A DNA stretch of 64,000 nucleotides, taken from positions 15,420,517 through 15,484,516 of the forward strand of contig OX442318.1 in assembly GCA_949358305.1 (NCBI GenBank), in the 5' to 3' direction. Every line of letters starts with the position of its first letter. The first letter of the stretch is position 1. The translations under genes and the position numbers were made by a program. The stretch is from Strigamia acuminata. Lineage: Eukaryota; Arthropoda; Chilopoda; Geophilomorpha; Linotaeniidae. Shown here piece after piece: positions 1 through 10,520 of this stretch. Below the pieces are notes generated by a model. The model made no database searches. It was not told where the DNA came from and saw only the letters and a program-made list of their open reading frames with translations.

Positions 1-3000
1 TGGAACTTCACTCGAATATGTTTGGTTTTCGAGTTCTCGATGTCGTTGTTCGTGAATTGGATCGAGGCGAGGGCATCGGAGAAAATAATCGGTTTCGATA
101 ATCGGTTTAACGGTGGAAAGACTCGATAGATACTGTCCAACCAGTATAACTCTTTAACGATTTCGACTAGTGCTACAAATTCGGCTTCCATGGTGGAACA
201 GGCGACGCTGGTCTGCTTTTTGCAGCTCCAGCCAATTGGCACACAACCGATATAAATGATGTATCCTCCGAAGCTTCTCGATGTCGCAATGTCACTCGCC
301 CACGACGCATCTGTGTATCCCCACAGCTGACTGGAATTACACCCCGAGAGTTCGATCGAGAAATCGCTCGTGTTCGCCACGTATTTGAGAACTTGGAGCA
401 AACACTTGATGTGGCGGTGGTCGTAGCAGTTATTATACTGCGATAAAGCGATGACCGAGTATAATATGTCGGGACGAGTGCGAGAGGCGAGGAATAATAA
501 CGATCCGATGAGCGATCGGTACGGAAAGTCCGGGAGATTATCCAACGAGCCTTTGACGAGCGTGGTCCCCGGTGTGACAGGCACTTTAATGAGTGCATCT
601 GACGAAACGTTGAACTTTTTAAGAAGTTTGTCGATGTAGGAGCGTTGGGACATGAAAACTTTCCCATCGCGACGCACGAATTCTACCCCGAGTAATTTGG
701 TTATTGGGCCGAGGTTGACGATGTCGAATTTGCTGGAAATCAGCGCCAAAATACGGTCTCGGATACTCTCCGACGCGTAAAATACGACGATATCGTCCAC
801 GTAGACTAACATAACAGCCGAATGTCCAAATGCGTAAACGCAATTACAAGCGGGAAATTTCTGGAATCCGAGGTCGGTTAACGTCTCGTTGAGCTTCTGG
901 TACCACATGCGCCCCGACTGGTGAAGACCGTAAAGTGACTTGGTTAACAACCAGACGTTGTCGGGTGAGGTGCATGTGGCGCCGGCGGGAATCCGCATGT
1001 AAATTTCGTGGTCGAGGTCGCCGTAAAGGTAGGCACACTTGACGTCGAGGTGGAGATCCCTCCATCCTAGTAAAACGACTAGGAGGCAGAAAAAGAATCG
1101 GATGAGCACGAAGTTAACCACCGGACTAAAAACTTCATCGAAATCAACGCCCATTGTTTGGCGGAAACCTTGTGCGACAAGTCGAGCACGGTAGCGGTGA
1201 ATTTTCCCGGTGGCATCCGATTTCAACCGAAAAATCCATTTACACCCGAGGATTGTCTTGTCCGGGGGTCGTGGAACTTCCTTATAAACTTCGCGTTCCT
1301 TGAAAGTCGTGAGCTCCTCATCGATTGCCTCCGTCCATTTCGGTGCCTCGGGTAGCTTGACTGCTTCGGCGTACGTGGACGGCTCTCGAAAACACATAAG
1401 GACGCGATGAACAGGTTGCTCGTCCTGCAATTGATGTTCGAGGTTGCCGAAAAAGAAAATGTCCTCCTCATACGGAAGTTGGTGAGCGACGCAATATCTT
1501 TCGATGTCCCCTCTCGACCTTAAGCGGACACCGTGCTCCGGATAGTAATAAACGTCGACCTTGATTTTACCAGGCGCTTGTTCTTTCCGGAGATGCTCTT
1601 CCCTCCTCCATCCGCTGAAGGGCGTATCTCCACCAATAAAACGATAGGGGCAGTGAAGAGCGCGTAACGGAGCGAGGGGCGGTGCAGGCGTTGCAGCGGC
1701 CGCTGGTAAGGCGGCTGCCTTATCGAGGAGATCATCGAGGAGATTATCAAGTGGATCATCTTCGGGGTCGTGCTCGAAATCACGTTCGGGATAGCGTTCG
1801 AAAAATTGTTCGATATCGTGATCAACGTCGAGTTCACTATCGCTGGCCTCAGGGGTGTGAGGTTGACGAGCCAAAGCATCGGGACGTAATCTCCTCCGAG
1901 GACGGTAAAGCGGAAGTGGTGGGTCAGGCGTGACGTCCAAATCGATGTCCTCCGGTACATCGTCCGCAAACAGAATAGGAGGAGGCAATTCATCAGCAAT
2001 GTCCTCTTCGACCTCCTCGAGGACGGAGCGATATGAAGCGACTGATGAAGCGCTTGACGGAGCCCGATGGCGGAATTCATCATCGTCATTAGACGATTCA
2101 TCGTCGGAATCACGACGTCGACGTGACCAGGGGACAGATGGGAAAGCGCCATCGTCAAAAGTGACACGAGACGGTGTAGTGACGCGAGAAGGCTCCTCCA
2201 TGAATGGAGCATTTTCGTAGGGATCCGGAACGTAAAACGGCGAGCGTTTGAAATTCTGACGTTCATCGATTTGAACGTGAACGGATTCCGTGACGGTGTT
2301 CGTAGCCGGATTCCAAACCCGATAACCGCGAGTGTTGGAGGCGTAACCTACGAGGAATCCTTCCCACGCCCGTGGATCCATTTTGTTGCGCCCGGGTGCG
2401 GTGAAATGCACCCAGCATTTAGAACCAATTTTTCGGAAATGTTTGACGGAGAGGGCACGCTGGCGCCATAAAACATATGGAACTTCGTCGTTAAGTTTCG
2501 AATGCGGGCTGCGATTTTTAACGTACGAAAATGTCACAGCGAGTTCAGCCCAAAGTGTGTGCGGAAAACCGGTTTCGGAGGTAACGGAGCGAAGATAGTC
2601 GCCCATCGTCCGGTTTAGGCGTTCGGCGACCCCGTTCATTTGCGGGCTTCCGGGATTGGTCCGTTGTGCGACAATGCCCTTGTCAGCGAGGTAACGGTCA
2701 AAAGTCTTAGAAATAAATTCCCCGCCGCGATCCGTGCGAATTGATTTGACGCGGGAATCCGTAATACGTTCAACGCGAGAGACAAAGTCTTTGAAAGTTG
2801 TGAAGACGTCGGATTTGCGTGCAATCGGAAAAATCCACGAATATCGGGTCGCGTCGTCAACAATGGAGAAGGCATAATCAGCACCGCCAATCGAAATCAG
2901 TCTTGACGGGCCCCAGACGTCCATGTGCAGCAACTCCAACGGTTTGGTCGTCGAAGGTGTGGGAATCGGTTTATGCGAGGCGCGCGTGGACTTGGCAATG

Positions 3001-4799
3001 CGACATGAGTTGCAGGAAAGTTCTTGTCGAACCGCAGCCGGATCGAGTCCATAAACTTGGGAATTGTTCGCCAAAGTCCGCATGGCTTTGGTGTGGAGAT
3101 GGCCCAACCTGGCATGCCATAATCCCGTGGCATCCGCAACGTTCGCAGTCGGCGTTATAACCTTTTTAGGAGGTGGGACTGCCGTAGTCGTGGCAACGGG
3201 AGACGGAGGAGATGATAGGACGTTGGAATACATCCGGATCTGTTGTGGTTTAGATCCGGGAACAGGAGTTGGAATAATCGGGGAAGGAGGAGGCAGTAGT
3301 AAGGTGTTGGGAGAGATAGGCAGGCGGAAGTCAGTTATCTGGACGTTCGATTTCTGTCTGGACTTCTTTGCCGGTAGTGCAGGAAAATCTTCCTCCTTCG
3401 TGATGAGAGTCATCGGCGCAGTAGTCGGAGGTGACATTGGGATGGGCGGTGTACTTGAAACAACAGTCGGCGACGCAAATGGCGAAATTAGTCCATCTAC
3501 GAAGTAAAGTCCTGACTTTTGCTTCGCCCGAAGAACACTTTGTTTGATATCCGTCCCATATGTATGCAACTCCGAATTGTAAATGTGTATGTGATGCCCA
3601 CATTTATCGACTCGCGAAACCGAAATTAAATTAGCGCCGAAATCAGGTGCGTACAAAACATCGCGGAGAAGTACGGTGCATTCACAGCCATCGATGAGTG
3701 ACTTGACTGGAACATTCCCTTTTCCGGTAACTTTGGAGCTTCCTTGTCCCAATTCGATATTAAAAGGGACGACCTCAACAAAGTCCAAGAACCACGATTT
3801 AACGTGTGAAACGTGGTCGGTGGCGCCGCAGTCAACAATCCATTCGTGAGATTGGACGAAATGAACGGTAGGAACCTGGATCGCAGGTGGTGCGGACAGG
3901 AGATATGCTGCATCTCGGCGCGGGCGTGAAGACTCGCGAAACTGTCCCTGCTGCTGTTGATTCGGGTTCACATTCGGATTCGAGCCTTTATTGCGGCGTC
4001 GACTCTTGCTGCGAGATCGTGTCTGAAACGTAGCTACCGGCTGTTGCCCAGTTGTTTGCTTGCGAGGATGCTGGCACTTATTGGCGTAGTGTCCAAGCTC
4101 GTTGCAATTGAAGCAACGCACCTGCGCAAGCGGGCGCGGAGGTCGCGACTGGTTACGTCCTTGTCGCCCAGTAGCATAAGCGGAGGAGTTCGTAGAATTC
4201 CGGTTTGAATGCGACTTTAATCGGAGATATTCCGACAACAACTGTTCGGAGACTTTAGCCGGGGTAAACTCTGCCAGCGGCCAATGATAAATGGCAAAAG
4301 TCGCCTGGTCGTATTCGTCCGGAAGAAAGTCTAAATACTGGTACGCGTGATGTCGAGGGAGGATGTCTTCACCGACGTCTTTAAGTTGGCGGACCATAAG
4401 GTCAACGCGGCTGAGGAAATCGGCCATTTCTTCGCCGGGCTCCAACTTGAGCTGCAGGAACTCACGGCGCATCGCCGCTTGGCGGGCGAGAGAGCTGGGG
4501 GCGTAAATTTTCGCTAAAATGTCCCACGCCTGTTTCGGAGTGGTGCAACCGTCGAGGGCCGACTGTTTGGCCTGCGAGACGTGGCAATAAATGGTCCCCA
4601 GCGCTCGGGCTTTCCGACGTTGCCATTTTCGCCAAACGTCTTCATCGACGTTGGCTTTCACTAGTTCCTCCGTTTCGGTGACGTGGTGCCATACGCCGTC
4701 GGACATCAATAGCATTTTAATTGCGCGGTGCCAGTGTTCGTAATTGCCGGTCACGAGAATCGGCACGTGGCCTGACGACTGATCGGTGGCCTTTTTCAT
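1..4799 (-). CDS. Copia gag-pol polyprotein, A1 (C-terminus beyond window)
   Basis: Gag-Pol polyprotein that encapsidates, reverse-transcribes and integrates the element. The start is the first Met of the conserved N-terminus (MKKATDQSS). In order: UBN2-type gag; CCHC knuckle CFNCNELGHYANKC near residue 230; protease motif IVDCGATDH near 320, with DCG in place of the commoner DSG/DTG; integrase zinc domain WHARLGHLH...CNSCRIAK near 563-600; DDE residues in HMDVWG, IRTDRGGEF (about 688) and NGVAERLNRT (about 725); reverse transcriptase with CKWIFRL (about 1183) and YVDDIVVF (about 1333); RNase H GYTDASWAS (about 1491). The protease-integrase-RT-RNase H order is the copia order. No stop is seen over about 1,599 codons, and A1 lacks the indel that breaks A3 at the matching place (2781-2790). 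Confidence 0.9.
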   Translation of the reverse strand, partial: MKKATDQSSGHVPILVTGNYEHWHRAIKMLLMSDGVWHHVTETEELVKANVDEDVWRKWQRRKARALGTIYCHVSQAKQSALDGCTTPKQAWDILAKIYAPSSLARQAAMRREFLQLKLEPGEEMADFLSRVDLMVRQLKDVGEDILPRHHAYQYLDFLPDEYDQATFAIYHWPLAEFTPAKVSEQLLSEYLRLKSHSNRNSTNSSAYATGRQGRNQSRPPRPLAQVRCFNCNELGHYANKCQHPRKQTTGQQPVATFQTRSRSKSRRRNKGSNPNVNPNQQQQGQFRESSRPRRDAAYLLSAPPAIQVPTVHFVQSHEWIVDCGATDHVSHVKSWFLDFVEVVPFNIELGQGSSKVTGKGNVPVKSLIDGCECTVLLRDVLYAPDFGANLISVSRVDKCGHHIHIYNSELHTYGTDIKQSVLRAKQKSGLYFVDGLISPFASPTVVSSTPPIPMSPPTTAPMTLITKEEDFPALPAKKSRQKSNVQITDFRLPISPNTLLLPPPSPIIPTPVPGSKPQQIRMYSNVLSSPPSPVATTTAVPPPKKVITPTANVADATGLWHARLGHLHTKAMRTLANNSQVYGLDPAAVRQELSCNSCRIAKSTRASHKPIPTPSTTKPLELLHMDVWGPSRLISIGGADYAFSIVDDATRYSWIFPIARKSDVFTTFKDFVSRVERITDSRVKSIRTDRGGEFISKTFDRYLADKGIVAQRTNPGSPQMNGVAERLNRTMGDYLRSVTSETGFPHTLWAELAVTFSYVKNRSPHSKLNDEVPYVLWRQRALSVKHFRKIGSKCWVHFTAPGRNKMDPRAWEGFLVGYASNTRGYRVWNPATNTVTESVHVQIDERQNFKRSPFYVPDPYENAPFMEEPSRVTTPSRVTFDDGAFPSVPWSRRRRDSDDESSNDDDEFRHRAPSSASSVASYRSVLEEVEEDIADELPPPILFADDVPEDIDLDVTPDPPLPLYRPRRRLRPDALARQPHTPEASDSELDVDHDIEQFFERYPERDFEHDPEDDPLDNLLDDLLDKAAALPAAAATPAPPLAPLRALHCPYRFIGGDTPFSGWRREEHLRKEQAPGKIKVDVYYYPEHGVRLRSRGDIERYCVAHQLPYEEDIFFFGNLEHQLQDEQPVHRVLMCFREPSTYAEAVKLPEAPKWTEAIDEELTTFKEREVYKEVPRPPDKTILGCKWIFRLKSDATGKIHRYRARLVAQGFRQTMGVDFDEVFSPVVNFVLIRFFFCLLVVLLGWRDLHLDVKCAYLYGDLDHEIYMRIPAGATCTSPDNVWLLTKSLYGLHQSGRMWYQKLNETLTDLGFQKFPACNCVYAFGHSAVMLVYVDDIVVFYASESIRDRILALISSKFDIVNLGPITKLLGVEFVRRDGKVFMSQRSYIDKLLKKFNVSSDALIKVPVTPGTTLVKGSLDNLPDFPYRSLIGSLLFLASRTRPDILYSVIALSQYNNCYDHRHIKCLLQVLKYVANTSDFSIELSGCNSSQLWGYTDASWASDIATSRSFGGYIIYIGCVPIGWSCKKQTSVACSTMEAEFVALVEIVKELYWLDSIYRVFPPLNRLSKPIIFSDALASIQFTNNDIENSKTKHIRVKF

Positions 4800-5467
4800 G
4801 ATTGTACGGAGGAAAAATGCGTAGAACTGGAAATTGAAGCACAATCGACGCACAATTCACGCACAAACGAAGCACAAATCACGAAGCACTTTACGTAGCA
4901 CTGTCAAAGCGGAAACCAAGAATGGGCAATTCCTTCTGAAGGAATTAAATAGCTTTCGGTTGCCAGTCTGAGAGGGTCCGTTCGACTACCTGGAGCCGCG
5001 GGAAACCTCACTTGTACCACGACAAGCACAACCGAAAAATACAACGGCGCTTGCCCGGATTCGGACGAAGGGCGCCGAGGATTCTAATTGTCCCACACCA
5101 AAATTCCCACTTAAAATTAACAAAGGTAATTCGACTCTGAAAGGCAAAATAAGGCGAAATTGACGAATCAGTCGCGGTGCACGTCGCAACACGCGATCCT
5201 CGTGTGAAAAACACGGATATGTGCGATTTTAAACGAAAAATCGCGAAAAATGAACGAAAATCGTCGATACTGTCGCACTCCGGGGTGCTAAACAGCGGGT
5301 TACACCCGTTTCTCGGTGATAACGTCGTGTAGACGTCGTCGCATGTCGAAAATCGGTGTAAATCGGCGAAAAATCTGAAAATATAGAAAATTTCCGCAAA
5401 ATTCGCGAAAAAATCGCGAAAATTGTGGAAAATTAAGGAAAAAACGAGGCCCTGGTGTCTTTCCAGG
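4800..5467 (-). other. 5' leader of A1
   Basis: Untranslated leader between primer site and gag. It is rich in CGAAAAT-like runs (about 5220-5440) and contains the dyad GCACTCCGGGGTGC at 5275-5288, of a type that recurs in the leaders of C, D, D' and F. Open frames crossing it read through the primer site and are not credible genes. Confidence 0.8.
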
Positions 5468-5479
5468 CCTCTGCTACCA
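5468..5479 (-). other. Primer-binding site, initiator tRNA-Met (A1)
   Basis: On the minus strand the LTR ends in ACA, then AT, then TGGTAGCAGAGG, complementary to the 3' end of eukaryotic initiator tRNA-Met including CCA. Complementarity stops after 12 nt; C, D and D' have 18 nt. Confidence 0.9.
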
Positions 5480-5481
5480 AT

Positions 5482-6054
5482 TGTGGTGGTATGCTGCAAA
5501 AACAGCACAGACTAGGCAGTGGAAACGCTTAAAAATAAGCCAACACGCACGATATGGCACGCACGAGACGTGCGGCGCGTCGTGTACGCGAATTCGAGCC
5601 GGTTCTGGTCGAATTTGCGTGGTGTCTGCACTTATCTACGTGCAGACACAAGAAACGAATTATTTATAAACAAAATAAACGATTTATTAACCTAAAACTT
5701 ACGAAAACAGGATTGAAAAGCACAGGAGCACACTTAGCAGTGTGCGTCGCCATCTTGGAATAAAAGGGAGTGCGCTCTGGTGACAGAAGCGAGCGACTCA
5801 CAGGTATAAACAGATAGGCGATGCATGATGCCCAGTGTGTTAAGACACAGTTAATGCAGGCACCATGCATTTCCCTTACAACATAAAGTAAATATACGGA
5901 AATAAACTGGTAACAACCAGTTAAGTAGGAAATAAACACCAAATCATTTGGGGAAAGGAAATATAACGACCAATGATGTGAAAAAGTTCAGGTAGCGTCA
6001 TTGTGCATCGAAAAAGCGTTAAATAAACGTCCGAAGTGGTTTCAAGGACCAACA
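5482..6054 (-). repeat. LTR of A1 (5' LTR), 573 bp
   Basis: Begins TGTTGGTCC and ends CACCACA in element orientation. It matches the LTRs at 7093-7665, 10523-11095, 11189-11761 and 17432-18004. It contains CCAAGATGGCG (5749-5759, complement), a TATAAAT box, and a 10-bp-stem hairpin about 14 bp after the TATA box. At 5556 it has G, as in A3; the A2 LTRs have A. Confidence 0.95.
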
Positions 6055-6097
6055 CGTAGGACCAACGCACCACCGACACGGATGGACCAACACGGAT
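6055..6097. other. Filler at the A1/A2 junction
   Basis: 43 bp joining the A1 LTR to inverted pol sequence. It holds two further copies of ggaccaac (about 6059 and 6083), an echo of the adjacent LTR end, and a direct repeat of cacggatgg. This looks like slipped or templated synthesis at an end-joining or template-switch junction. Confidence 0.7.
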
Positions 6098-7046
6098 GGT
6101 CTACGTGGACGATATCGTCGTATTTTACGCGTCGGAGAGTATCCGAGACCGTATTTTGGCGCTGATTTCCAGCAAATTCGACATCGTCAACCTCGGCCCA
6201 ATAACCAAATTACTCGGGGTAGAATTCGTGCGTCGCGATGGGAAAGTTTTCATGTCCCAACGCTCCTACATCGACAAACTTCTTAAAAAGTTCAACGTTT
6301 CGTCAGATGCACTCATTAAAGTGCCTGTCACACCGGGGACCACGCTCGTCAAAGGCTCGTTGGATAATCTCCCGGACTTTCCGTACCGATCGCTCATCGG
6401 ATCGTTATTATTCCTCGCTTCTCGCACTCGTCCCGACATATTATATTCGGTCATCGCTTTATCGCAGTATAATAACTGCTACGACCACCGCCACATCAAG
6501 TGTTTGCTCCAAGTTCTCAAATACGTGGCGAACACGAGCGATTTCTCGATCGAACTCTCGGGGTGTAATTCCAGTCAGCTGTGGGGATACACAGATGCGT
6601 CGTGGGCGAGCGACATTGCGACATCGAGAAGTTTCGGAGGATACATCTTTTATATCGGTTGTGTGCCAATCGGCTGGAGCTGCAAAAAGCAGACCAGCGT
6701 CGCCTGTTCCACCATGGAAGCCGAGTTTGTGGCACTAGTCGAAATCGTTAAAGAGTTATACTGGTTGGACAGTATCTATCGAGTCTTTCCACCGTTAAAC
6801 CGATTATCGAAACCGATTATTTTCTCCGATGCCCTCGCCTCGATCCAATTCACGAACAACGACATCGAGAACTCGAAAACCAAACATATTCGAGTGAAGT
6901 TCCATTGGCTTCGAGAATGGCATATTGCCGGGTGCTTCGAACTCCGCAAAATTCCGGGTGAAATAAATGTTTCAGATATTTTCACGAAATGGCTTAGTTC
7001 CGAACGCCTCCGAAATTTGTTGTCCCGGATCTTCATCTCGAAATAA
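6098..7046 (+). pseudogene. Copia pol 3' fragment of A2 (RT end and RNase H), inverted
   Basis: Open for about 316 codons from just before the YVDDIVVF catalytic motif of reverse transcriptase through RNase H (GYTDASWAS, STMEAEF) to the natural TAA at 7044-7046. It lacks gag, protease, integrase and most of RT, and lies opposite in orientation to the rest of A2. The apparent start codon at 6096 lies in filler. It cannot encode a working polyprotein. Confidence 0.92.
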
Positions 7047-7080
7047 TTTCATCGAACTGTTAATATCGACATTGCACATC

Positions 7081-7092
7081 GAAGGAGGGAAT
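7081..7092 (+). other. Polypurine tract of the inverted A2 part
   Basis: gaaggagggaat immediately before the LTR start; the expected plus-strand primer. The same tract lies beside the 3' LTR of A3 (11762-11773, complement). Confidence 0.85.
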
Positions 7093-7665
7093 TGTTGGTC
7101 CTTGAAACCACTTCGGACGTTTATTTAACGCTTTTTCGATGCACAATGACGCTACCTGAACTTTTTCACATCATTGGTCGTTATATTTCCTTTCCCCAAA
7201 TGATTTGGTGTTTATTTCCTACTTAACTGGTTGTTACCAGTTTATTTCCGTATATTTACTTTATGTTGTAAGGGAAATGCATGGTGCCTGCATTAACTGT
7301 GTCTTAACACACTGGGCATCATGCATCGCCTATCTGTTTATACCTGTGAGTCGCTCGCTTCTGTCACCAGAGCGCACTCCCTTTTATTCCAAGATGGCGA
7401 CGCACACTGCTAAGTGTGCTCCTGTGCTTTTCAATCCTGTTTTCGTAAGTTTTAGGTTAATAAATCGTTTATTTTGTTTATAAATAATTCGTTTCTTGTG
7501 TCTGCACGTAGATAAGTGCAGACACCACGCAAATTCGACCAGAACCGGCTCGAATTCGCGTACACGACGCGCCGCACGTCTCGTGCGTGCTATATCGTGC
7601 GTGTTGGCTTATTTTTAAGCGTTTCCACTGCCTAGTCTGTGCTGTTTTTGCAGCATACCACCACA
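7093..7665 (+). repeat. LTR of A2, inverted copy
   Basis: Full 573-bp family A LTR in plus orientation, TGTTGGTCC to CACCACA. It contains CCAAGATGGCG at 7389-7399, gtaagt at 7445-7450, TATAAA at 7479-7484 and a 10-bp-stem hairpin at 7498-7525. It is followed by AT (7666-7667), the dinucleotide that separates U5 from the primer site, so the cDNA end was not trimmed by integrase. Confidence 0.95.
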
Positions 7666-7667
7666 AT

Positions 7668-7686
7668 CAGCGGCCGCTGGTAAGGC
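7668..7686. other. 19-nt patch centred on the palindrome cagcggccgctg
   Basis: cagcggccgctggtaaggc matches internal family A sequence (about 8556-8576 in A2). It begins with a perfect 12-nt palindrome, and TGGTA is shared with the start of the primer-binding site. It marks a template switch. Confidence 0.75.
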
Positions 7687-8363
7687 GAAAGATATTGCGT
7701 CGCTCACCAACTTCCGTATGAAGAGGACATTTTCTTTTTCGGCAACCTCGAACATCAATTGCAGGACGAGCAACCTGTTCACCGCGTTCTTATGTGTTTT
7801 CGAGAGCCGTCCACGTACGCCGAAGCAGTCAAGCTACCCGAGGCACCGAAATGGACGGAGGCAATCGATGAGGAGCTCACGACTTTCAAGGAACGCGAAG
7901 TTTATAAGGAAGTTCCACGACCCCCGGACAAGACAATCCTCGGGTGTAAATGGATTTTTCGGATGAGCACGAAGTTAACCACCGGACTAAAAACTTCATC
8001 GAAATCAACGCCCATTGTTTGGCGGAAACCTTGTGCGACAAGTCGAGCACGGTAGCGGTGAATTTTCCCGGTGGCATCCGATTTCAACCGAAAAATCCAT
8101 TTACACCCGAGGATTGTCTTGTCCGGGGGTCGTGGAACTTCCTTATAAACTTCGCGTTCCTTGAAAGTCGTGAGCTCCTCATCGATTGCCTCCGTCCATT
8201 TCGGTGCCTCGGGTAGCTTGACTGCTTCGGCGTACGTGGACGGCTCTCGAAAACACATAAGAACGCGGTGAACAGGTTGCTCGTCCTGCAATTGATGTTC
8301 GAGGTTGCCGAAAAAGAAAATGTCCTCTTCATACGGAAGTTGGTGAGCGACGCAATATCTTTC
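7687..8363. repeat. Long inverted repeat inside A2 (276-bp arms)
   Basis: 7687-7962 is the reverse complement of 8088-8363; the spacer is 125 nt. Both arms code the same stretch at the start of RT and share changes absent from A1 and A3. The turn occurs at the microhomology TCGG (CGG|ATGAGC). This is a fold-back product. Confidence 0.9.
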
Positions 8364-10488
8364 GATGTCCCCTCTCGACCTTAAGCGGACACCGTGCTCC
8401 GGATAGTAATAAACGTCGACCTTGATTTTACCAGGCGCTTGTTCTTTCCGGAGATGCTCTTCCCTCCTCCATCCGCTGAAGGGCGTATCTCCACCAATAA
8501 AACGATAGGGGCAGTGAAGAGCGCGTAACGGAGCGAGGGGCGGTGCAGGCGTTGCAGCGGCCGCTGGTAAGGCGGCTGCCTTATCGAGGAGATCATCGAG
8601 GAGATTATCAAGTGGATCATCTTCGGGGTCGTGCTCGAAATCACGTTCGGGATAGCGTTCGAAAAATTGTTCGATATCGTGATCAACGTCGAGTTCACTA
8701 TCGCTGGCCTCAGGGGTGTGAGGTTGACGAGCCAAAGCATCGGGACGTAATCTCCTCCGAGGACGGTAAAGCGGAAGTGGTGGGTCAGGCGTGACGTCCA
8801 AATCGATGTCCTCCGGTACATCGTCCGCAAACAGAATAGGAGGAGGCAATTCATCAGCAATGTCCTCTTCGACCTCCTCGAGGACGGAGCGATATGAAGC
8901 GACTGATGAAGCGCTTGATGGAGCCCGATGGCGGAATTCATCATCGTCATTAGATGATTCATCGTCGGAATCACGACGTCGACGTGACCAGGGGACAGAT
9001 GGGAAAGCGCCATCGTCAAAAGTGACACGAGACGGTGTAGTGACGCGAGAAGGCTCCTCCATGAATGGAGCATTTTCGTAGGGATCCGGAACGTAAAACG
9101 GCGAGCGTTTGAAATTCTGACGTTCATCGATTTGAACGTGAACGGATTCCGTGACGGTGTTCGTAGCCGGATTCCAAACCCGATAACCGCGAGTGTTGGA
9201 GGCGTAACCTACGAGGAATCCTTCCCACGCCCGTGGATCCATTTTGTTGCGCCCGGGTGCGGTGAAATGCACCCAGCATTTAGAACCAATTTTTCGGAAA
9301 TGTTTGACAGAGAGGGCACGCTGGCGCCATAAAACATATGGAACTTCGTCGTTAAGTTTCGAATGCGGGCTGCGATTTTTAACGTACGAAAATGTCACAG
9401 CGAGTTCAGCCCAAAGTGTGTGTGGAAAACCGGTTTCGGAGGTAATAGAGCGAAGATAGTCGCCCATCGTCCGGTTTAGGCGTTCGGCGACCCCGTTCAT
9501 TTGCGGGCTTCCGGGATTGGTCCGTTGTGCGACAATGCCCTTGTCAGCGAGGTAACGGTCAAAAGTCTTAGAAATAAATTCCCCGCCGCGATCCGTGCGA
9601 ATTGATTTGACGCGGGAATCCGTAATACGTTCAACGCGAGAGACAAAGTCTTTGAAAGTTGTGAAGACGTCGGATTTGCGTGCAATCGGAAAAATCCACG
9701 AATATCGGGTCGCGTCGTCAACAATGGAGAAGGCATAATCAGCACCGCCAATCGAAATCAGTCTTGACGGGCCCCAGACGTCCATGTGCAGCAACTCCAA
9801 CGGTTTGGTCGTCGAAGGTGTGGGAATCGGTTTATGCGAGGCGCGCGTGGACTTGGCAATGCGACATGAGTTGCAGGAAAGTTCTTGTCGAACCGCAGCC
9901 GGATCGAGTCCATAAACTTGGGAATTGTTCGCCAAAGTCCGCATGGCTTTGGTGTGGAGATGGCCCAACCTGGCATGCCATAATCCCGTGGCATCCGCAA
10001 CGTTCGCAGTCGGCGTTATAACCTTTTTAGGAGGTGGGACTGCCGTAGTCGTGGCAACGGGAGACGGAGGAGATGATAGGACGTTGGAATACATCCGGAT
10101 CTGTTGTGGTTTAGATCCGGGAACAGGAGTTGGAATAATCGGGGAAGGAGGAGGCAGTAGTAAGGTGTTGGGAGAGATAGGCAGGCGGAAGTCAGTTATC
10201 TGGACGTTCGATTTCTGTCTGGACTTCTTTGCCGGTAGTGCAGGAAAATCTTCCTCCTTCGTGATGAGAGTCATCGGCGCAGTAGTCGGAGGTGACATTG
10301 GGATGGGCGGTGTACTTGAAACAACAGTCGGCGACGCAAATGGCGAAATTAGTCCATCTACGAAGTAAAGTCCTGACTTTTGCTTCGCCCGAAGAACACT
10401 TTGTTTGATATCCGTCCCATATGTATGCAACTCCGAATTGTAAATGTGTATGTGATGCCCACATTTATCGACTCGCGAAACCGAAATT
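7963..10488 (-). pseudogene. Copia pol segment of A2 (protease end to early RT)
   Basis: Minus-strand frame from the end of protease (ISVSRVDKCGHHIH) through the whole integrase (HHCC zinc domain; IRTDRGGEF; NGVAERLNRT) into the start of RT (CKWIFRL...ARLVAQGF). After that the sequence turns back on itself. No gag, no YVDD, no RNase H. The frame is otherwise intact and lacks the A3 frameshift. Confidence 0.9.
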
Positions 10489-10507
10489 CCCACACCTTCG
10501 ACGACCA
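10486..10507 (+). other. 22-nt inverted patch at the A2 5' junction
   Basis: attcccacacc...gacca is an internal integrase segment in the opposite orientation (complement seen near 9808-9829). It is bounded by microhomologies ATT on the left and ACCA on the right, where it runs into the tRNA-derived primer sequence. Confidence 0.8.
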
Positions 10508-10520
10508 CCCTCTGCTACCA
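10504..10520 (-). other. Primer-binding site, 17 nt of initiator tRNA-Met (A2)
   Basis: On plus, accaccctctgctacca: 17 nt of the initiator tRNA-Met 3' end, longer than the 12 nt in A1 and A3. This is about the length expected of plus-strand strong-stop DNA copied up to the modified A58 of the primer. Confidence 0.85.

Larger units (their letters stand above)
1..6054 (-). mobile_element. Copia family A, copy A1 (3' end outside window)
   Basis: This is a Ty1/copia element read on the minus strand: 5' LTR 5482-6054, primer-binding site, leader, then one gag-pol frame that continues past the left edge. By comparison with A3 only about 140 bases of coding sequence plus the 3' UTR and 3' LTR lie outside. 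It differs from A3 by few substitutions; one example is the base at 4129 (c, where A3 has t at 16069). Its outer right flank is not host-like but a 43-bp filler followed by inverted family A sequence, so its insertion site cannot be defined. Confidence 0.93.

Noticed and set aside
3064-3507. 147-codon antisense frame seen in all family A copies
   Set aside because: It is the complement of the Pro/Ser/Thr-rich linker between protease and integrase; a shadow frame.
5008-5508. 166-codon frame in the leader of A1 (also in A3)
   Set aside because: It reads through the LTR end and primer site; composition follows the AT-rich leader repeats.
7205-7483. 92-codon frame repeated in every family A LTR
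   Set aside because: It lies wholly in LTR U3 sequence, repeats only because the LTR repeats, and shows no domain.
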